41,018 bases of DNA from an uncultured Saprospiraceae bacterium. Its GTDB lineage: Bacteria; Bacteroidota; Bacteroidia; Chitinophagales; Saprospiraceae. The position numbers and the translations under genes are program-made. The stretch is taken from contig CALLPK010000103.1 in NCBI GenBank assembly GCA_938015415.1, positions 1 to 41,018 on the forward strand, read 5' to 3'. The notes under the pieces are model-generated. The model worked only from the letters and a program-made list of their open reading frames with translations. It was not told the origin of the DNA and did no database searches. Of this stretch, positions 37,071 to 41,018 are shown piece after piece. Position 1 is the stretch's first letter; each line of letters starts with the position of its first letter.

Positions 37071-38636
37071 ATGGAAAAAATTAAAATTCTTTGGGCCGAC
37101 GACGAGATTGATTTATTAAAGCCCCAGATAATGTTTTTAGAAAAACGGGGGTACGACGTTCTCACCGTTAGTAACGGGTATGATGCGTTCGAAGAATGTG
37201 AAAACGCCAACGATATAGATGTGGTCTTTTTGGATGAATCCATGCCGGGAATTACCGGACTGGAAACGCTCACAAAAATAAAGACCGCCAATCCTACCCT
37301 GCCCGTAGTCATGATTACTAAAAACGAAGCAGAGAACGTAATGGAAGAAGCCATCGGTTCGCAAATTTCAGACTACCTGATAAAGCCCGTTAATCCTAAT
37401 CAGATCTTATTGACCCTGAAAAAGATTATTGACAATAAAAGGCTCGTTCGGGAAAAAACAGCTTCTGGTTACCAGCAGGATTTTCGTCAAATCCTGATGG
37501 ATATCAACAGCGGACTAGATTATAAAGAGTGGACCGAGACATATAAAAAGATTATCAATTGGGAACTAAAAATGGATTCTTCACAGGCAGAAGAACTTGG
37601 CGATATCCTATCCATGCAAAAAACAGAAGCCAATGCGGGCTTCAGCAAATTTGTCGTCAAAAAATATGAAACCTGGATAAATAATAAGGACGAAGATGAT
37701 GGACCCACCATGTCCCATAACTTGCTCCGTAAAAAAGTCTTTCCTACCGTAGAGGATGGTGTTCCCACCGTGATGCTCTTACTCGATAATTTGCGTTTCG
37801 ACCAGTGGAAAGTAATCGAACCCATCATCTCTGAACTCTATCGGGTCGAAGAGGAAGACTTTTTCTACAGTATTTTACCTACTACGACCCAATATAGTCG
37901 CAACGCTATTTTCGCAGGTATGACCCCAGGAGACATTAGCAAACACTACCCCGACTGGTGGTTTAATGATAATGAAAAAGGCGGGAAAAACTTGCACGAA
38001 AAGGACTTGTTAGGCGAACAAATAAATCGAACTTTCCGCAAGGAGATCAAGTGGGATTATTTTAAAGTGACCAACGTAAGCAAAGCCAAAACGCTTAACG
38101 ATAATATTCATAATTACCTGAATAACGACTTTTCCGCCTTGGTTTATAATTTTATTGATATGCTTTCTCACGCCCGAACGGAGATGGAAGTACTTAAAGA
38201 ATTGGCGGGTGACGAGGCAGCCTACCGTTCCCTAACCAAATCCTGGTTTATCCACTCCCCTATCTGGTCTGCCCTACAAAAAATTGCGGAGCGGGATATC
38301 CACCTGATTATCACCACCGATCACGGAACTATTCGCGTTAAACAACCTTCCCGGGTAATCGGCGATAAAGAGACGACAACTAATCTACGCTACAAAGTTG
38401 GTAGAAATTTAGACTATGATAAAAAGGATGTACTCGATTTCCGAGATCCGCAAAAAGTAGGTTTACCGAGACCTAACGTGAGTTCTACCTTTATTTTTGC
38501 AAAGGAAGATAAGTTTTTCCTCTACCCAAATAATTATAATCACTATAATCACTACTATAATAATACCTTTCAGCACGGTGGTATTTCGCTGGAAGAAATC
38601 ATTTGTCCCATCATCCGCTTGAGAAGTCGTAGATAA
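37071..38636 (+). CDS. porX: PorX, T9SS response regulator with PglZ phosphatase domain
   Basis: PorX (521 residues) regulates type IX secretion in Bacteroidota. The receiver domain (1-120) has Asp10/Asp11, phospho-acceptor Asp55 (VVFLDESMPG), Thr83 and Lys105. A helical linker follows (about 125-210). The C-terminal PglZ domain, of alkaline phosphatase fold, includes VMLLLDNLRFDQW, the segment PTTTQYSRNAIFAGMTPGD carrying the likely Thr nucleophile, and ITTDHGTIRVKQP with metal ligands. His residues near the end (NHYNHYYNNTFQHGGIS) are also typical. The family is reported to act on oligonucleotides. No porY or sigP gene is in the window. A GC-rich structured element follows the stop. Confidence 0.95.
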   Translation: MEKIKILWADDEIDLLKPQIMFLEKRGYDVLTVSNGYDAFEECENANDIDVVFLDESMPGITGLETLTKIKTANPTLPVVMITKNEAENVMEEAIGSQISDYLIKPVNPNQILLTLKKIIDNKRLVREKTASGYQQDFRQILMDINSGLDYKEWTETYKKIINWELKMDSSQAEELGDILSMQKTEANAGFSKFVVKKYETWINNKDEDDGPTMSHNLLRKKVFPTVEDGVPTVMLLLDNLRFDQWKVIEPIISELYRVEEEDFFYSILPTTTQYSRNAIFAGMTPGDISKHYPDWWFNDNEKGGKNLHEKDLLGEQINRTFRKEIKWDYFKVTNVSKAKTLNDNIHNYLNNDFSALVYNFIDMLSHARTEMEVLKELAGDEAAYRSLTKSWFIHSPIWSALQKIAERDIHLIITTDHGTIRVKQPSRVIGDKETTTNLRYKVGRNLDYDKKDVLDFRDPQKVGLPRPNVSSTFIFAKEDKFFLYPNNYNHYNHYYNNTFQHGGISLEEIICPIIRLRSRR

Positions 38637-38640
38637 CTGA

Positions 38641-38810
38641 CTGATCTCGACGAAGGAGGTGAACGAACGATCCCGAAGGGTGGCGTATGACAATACGCCA
38701 AGTGAGAGAATCGCGAGATCGACGAAGGAGATCCATGAGCGAAGCGAACTAAAGCGAGTGTGGAGTGCACCATACGACAAAGGAAGGCACCGCGTAAGCG
38801 GACGGGCGGG
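38641..38810. other. GC-rich structured intergenic element (repeat or RNA candidate)
   Basis: This region differs in composition from the AT-rich spacers around it and folds locally. A 7-bp outer stem, GATCTCG (38643-38649) with CGAGATC (38714-38720), encloses two hairpins: CCC-GAA-GGG (38672-38680) and a perfect 8-bp stem TGGCGTAT-GACA-ATACGCCA (38681-38700). Further on is CCGC-GTAA-GCGG (38790-38801), with a GNRA loop. TCGACGAAGGAG occurs twice (38647-38658 and 38719-38730). It could be a dispersed intergenic repeat or a small RNA; open frames across it look like chance. Confidence 0.55.
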
Positions 38811-38839
38811 TAGATAAGGAAGTACTTTTGATGTCAAAA

Positions 38840-38870
38840 AACGGGAAGATCAGCAGATGGTCTTCCCGTT
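38840..38870 (+). terminator. Hairpin downstream of porX
   Basis: AACGGGAAGA (38840-38849) pairs with TCTTCCCGTT (38861-38870). The following sequence GTTGTT is only a weak T tract, so it may be a poor terminator. It lies after the structured element. Confidence 0.5.
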
Positions 38871-38970
38871 GTTGTTAGAAGTTGGTATTTTTACAGAAGA
38901 AGTTGTTTAAGAACTTACGCCAATCAGGAGTTGGATCTTAGATAGAACTTTATCTGACTATTGGAAAATA

Positions 38971-39050
38971 TGCTATTTGCCGCTTGCTTCTTGCTGCACT
39001 CGACCGCGCGATTAAAGAACGCAAGAAGGCAACAGCAAAAAGCAAATAAC
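38971..39050. repeat. Nested inverted repeat of TTTGC/TTCTTGC words before tatC
   Basis: TATTTGC (38974-38980) pairs with GCAAATA (39042-39048), and CTTCTTGC (38987-38994) pairs with GCAAGAAG (39021-39028). The repeat ends nine bases before the tatC ATG, so folding could affect translation. Confidence 0.55.
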
Positions 39051-39058
39051 AAAAAAAC

Positions 39059-39904
39059 ATGCCTTTAGACCAGGTTGACGTAGATAAGTTGGGTCCGGAT
39101 AATCTTCCCGTGGTTGCGGAAGAAAAGGAAATGTCTTTTCTGGATCATCTGGAGGAGCTGCGGTGGCATATTGTCCGTTCGGTAGCCAGTATTTTTGTTT
39201 TTGGAATCATTACTTTCCTCGCCAAAGATTTTGTTTTCAATACCCTGATCGCCGGGCCCAAGTCAGAATGGTTTCCAACTTATCGAATGCTCTGTGGCGT
39301 AACGGATGGCCTTTGTTTTAAGCCACCCAAATTTGATCTGATTACCGTTGGTCTCGGAGAATCTTTTATTGTTCATCTCAAGGCTTCTTTCTTTTTAGGA
39401 TTGACGATTTCCTTTCCTTATATCTTTTGGGAAATGTGGAAATTCATCAAACCAGGGCTTTATGACAATGAAAAACAGGCAGCCCGTGGAATGGTTTTCA
39501 TCTGTTCTTTCTTATTTTTATTGGGTGTCTGCTTTGGATACTTTATAGTTGCCCCCGTAGCGGTTAGTTTCTTAGCTGGCTACGATGTCGGGGCTATTAG
39601 CACGGTGAGTATTACTTCTTATGTAAATTACTTAACCATGTTCACCCTGCCAGTAGGAATTATTTTTGAACTCCCCATTCTGGTTTATTTTCTAGCTAAA
39701 GTAGGGTTAATCAGCGCCGCATTTATGCGCAAGTATCGCCGACACGCCATTGTATTAATCTTAGTATTATCAGCTTTTATCACCCCACCCGACGTAGTAA
39801 CGCAATTTTTGATTGGTATCCCCTTATTCTTTTTATATGAAATTAGTATCATCATCGCTAAGCGTATGGAGGCAAAACGAAAAAAAGAAGCAGAGAATGA
39901 TTAA
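39059..39904 (+). CDS. tatC: Twin-arginine translocase subunit TatC
   Basis: TatC (281 residues) is the inner-membrane receptor for Tat substrates with twin-arginine signal peptides. The family start motif MSFLDHLEELRWHIVRS lies near residue 25. About six membrane helices follow, with FPYIFWEMWKFIKPGLYDNE near 120 and SAFITPPDVVTQFLIGIPLF near 240. It has a Lys/Glu-rich tail. No tatA or tatB gene is adjacent. The stop overlaps the start of the next gene by eight bases, implying coupled translation. Confidence 0.96.
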   Translation: MPLDQVDVDKLGPDNLPVVAEEKEMSFLDHLEELRWHIVRSVASIFVFGIITFLAKDFVFNTLIAGPKSEWFPTYRMLCGVTDGLCFKPPKFDLITVGLGESFIVHLKASFFLGLTISFPYIFWEMWKFIKPGLYDNEKQAARGMVFICSFLFLLGVCFGYFIVAPVAVSFLAGYDVGAISTVSITSYVNYLTMFTLPVGIIFELPILVYFLAKVGLISAAFMRKYRRHAIVLILVLSAFITPPDVVTQFLIGIPLFFLYEISIIIAKRMEAKRKKEAEND

Positions 39905-40355
39905 TATATCTACCAATGCAACGCTGATCCTAAAGTTTGCTATTCCAATTTTTTGGATAATCTTTTTTGGCTCTTTTACGATCGCTGCGTGGGTAGTACC
40001 AGGGGCAGAAGAAGGAGCGGGCCCGGATATGACCGTAAAAATAGGATTGACTTTATTTTTTCTGGCGGGAGCAGTATTCCTTTATTGGGGATTACTACGA
40101 CTGAAAAGAATTGAAATGGATGCTGACTTTGTTTACGCCACCAATTATTTTAAAACCTATCGCTATCCTTGGCACAATATTGCCAAAATGGAGGAAAAAG
40201 ATTATCTGCTCTTCCGGACCTTACATGTTTATTTCAATAACCCCGGCAAATTTGGTAAAAAGGTATACTGCGTCATTAGTCAGAAGCGATTCAACGAATT
40301 TATCGCCGCAAACCCAGGGGTCTTGTCTCCGTTTTTAGAGAAAGAAGTGGCTTGA
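39897..40355 (+). CDS. Small membrane protein coupled to tatC
   Basis: This 152-residue protein has two predicted membrane helices (about 10-35 and 52-72). A cytoplasmic C-terminal part (VYATNYFKTYRYPWHNIAKM to EKEVA) is reminiscent of bacterial PH-like domains. I chose the ATG at 39897, which overlaps tatC by eight bases; a longer frame from 39813 would run far into tatC. I do not recognise a named family. Coupling suggests co-expression with TatC, but a role in Tat export is only a possibility. Confidence 0.72.
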   Translation: MINISTNATLILKFAIPIFWIIFFGSFTIAAWVVPGAEEGAGPDMTVKIGLTLFFLAGAVFLYWGLLRLKRIEMDADFVYATNYFKTYRYPWHNIAKMEEKDYLLFRTLHVYFNNPGKFGKKVYCVISQKRFNEFIAANPGVLSPFLEKEVA

Positions 40356-40420
40356 GTTTTTTTGAAAAATTCCACCTTGCACTTAGGTGCATAAGACCCT
40401 ATCTGTCACGTTGAAGAGCA

Positions 40421-40451
40421 GCCAATGGCCAACAGCTAAAAGCCAATAGCC
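40421..40451. repeat. GCCAATGGCC/AGCCAATAGCC word repeat after purA
   Basis: GCCAATGGCC (40421-40430) and GCCAATAGCC (40442-40451) lie between the ends of two convergent genes. The words resemble those in the sprA 3' region (10229-10292). Confidence 0.55.
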
Positions 40452-40456
40452 TTTTT

Positions 40457-41018
40457 TTAAGCTACCACACTCGCATCCCGTACAATCAACTTCTTGCGTT
40501 CCGGCCCGGTAGAAACCATCGCAACCGGCGTCTCTAATTCTTTTTCCAGGTAAGCGAGAAAATCGCGGGCAGCAGCGGGCAGTTCCTCAAATTCCATAAT
40601 TCCTTCCAGAGAACTTTCCCAGCCTTTGAAATGCTTTAGTTCGGGAGTGATTTCTACTTCGCAAAGATCGTAAGGTAATTCGGCGTGCGACGCTCCATCA
40701 TAGTTATAATGCGTAGCGGCGGCAATTTCTTTTAAGTTATTCAACACATCAATTTTGGTAATCACCAGTTTGGTAACGCCATTGAGCATGATGGTATATT
40801 TTAGTTGTGGAATATCAATCCATCCGCAACGTCTGGGACGTCCGGTCGTAGCACCAAATTCAGCTCCTTCTTTGCGCAGAAATTCTCCCGTTTCGTCGAA
40901 TAATTCCGTTGGAAAAGGTCCACCACCTACCCGTGTGCAATAAGCTTTGGTGATGCCGATTACTTCGCCGATCCGCGACGGCGCAATCCCGAGTCCATTA
41001 CAAACCCCAGAGGAAATC
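40457..41018 (-). CDS. purA: Adenylosuccinate synthetase, C-terminal part (runs off window)
   Basis: PurA joins IMP and aspartate using GTP in the first step to AMP. The visible C-terminal 186 residues (the family is about 430 long) are in one open frame to the last base of the window, so the gene starts beyond it. Diagnostic segments are IGITKAYCTRVGGGPFPTEL, EFGATTGRPRRCGWID and MLNGVTKLVITKIDVLN. The Met at 40789 is internal, not a start. The protein ends SVVA after PERKKLIVRDA. Confidence 0.96.
   Translation of the reverse strand, partial: ISSGVCNGLGIAPSRIGEVIGITKAYCTRVGGGPFPTELFDETGEFLRKEGAEFGATTGRPRRCGWIDIPQLKYTIMLNGVTKLVITKIDVLNNLKEIAAATHYNYDGASHAELPYDLCEVEITPELKHFKGWESSLEGIMEFEELPAAARDFLAYLEKELETPVAMVSTGPERKKLIVRDASVVA

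Noticed and set aside
38463-38837. Minus-strand frame through the porX end and the GC-rich element
   Set aside because: The composition is low-complexity and it overlaps the conserved porX end; the signal is better explained by the structured repeat.
39813-39896. Longer start for the gene after tatC
   Set aside because: It would overlap tatC by 92 bases and add a sequence that is just out-of-frame tatC.

Overview
The window looks like a chromosomal stretch of a Bacteroidota bacterium, probably of the Saprospiraceae/Lewinella type. The evidence is a very long SprA (type IX secretion translocon), a PorX response regulator with a PglZ domain, two proteins with type IX (T9SS) C-terminal sorting domains, a MurF-alanine racemase fusion, DUF4271 and DUF1684 proteins, and TAnnTTTG-type promoters with few Shine-Dalgarno sequences. 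No rRNA, tRNA, CRISPR array or prophage was found.

Layout. Positions 1-1450 hold an IS3-family insertion sequence. Its orfA is intact, but orfB carries an in-frame TGA. The element has cut a large secreted surface protein, of which the C-terminal 666 residues (repeats, GEVED domain, T9SS tail) remain up to 3453. From 3528 to 10078 there are two paralogous RprX/RprY-like histidine kinase/response regulator pairs on the minus strand. They flank a plus-strand pair: a DUF4271 membrane protein with NPFE-type repeats and a HemD-like protein. The 7.4 kb sprA and ruvA follow on the minus strand. Plus-strand housekeeping and envelope genes come next: purD, murF-alr, and a three-gene periplasmic foldase cassette (a double-parvulin PPIase, a lipoprotein and a SurA-like PPIase). 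An 8-bp tandem repeat starts directly at the stop codon of the last of these.

From 27.2 to 29.7 kb on the minus strand are a DUF1684 protein, a small lipoprotein and glyA. A T9SS-exported purple-acid-phosphatase-like enzyme follows on the plus strand. After it, on the minus strand, are an AT-rich AAA ATPase/DUF234 gene that is probably mobile, a strongly repetitive secreted protein with a peptidoglycan-binding tail, and an HD-domain phosphohydrolase. porX, a structured GC-rich intergenic element, tatC with an overlapping small membrane-protein gene, and the 3' part of purA (running off the window) complete the region.

How they fit together. Much of the window serves protein export and the cell envelope. 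SprA forms the T9SS outer-membrane channel and PorX regulates T9SS. TatC and the parvulin cassette serve export and outer-membrane protein folding. MurF-Alr makes peptidoglycan precursors, and two T9SS cargo proteins are present. The best leads for something new are the NNPF[E/D]L motif shared by the DUF4271 protein and SprA, the approximately 14-unit repeat protein with cysteine-paired inserts, and the folded GC-rich element after porX.
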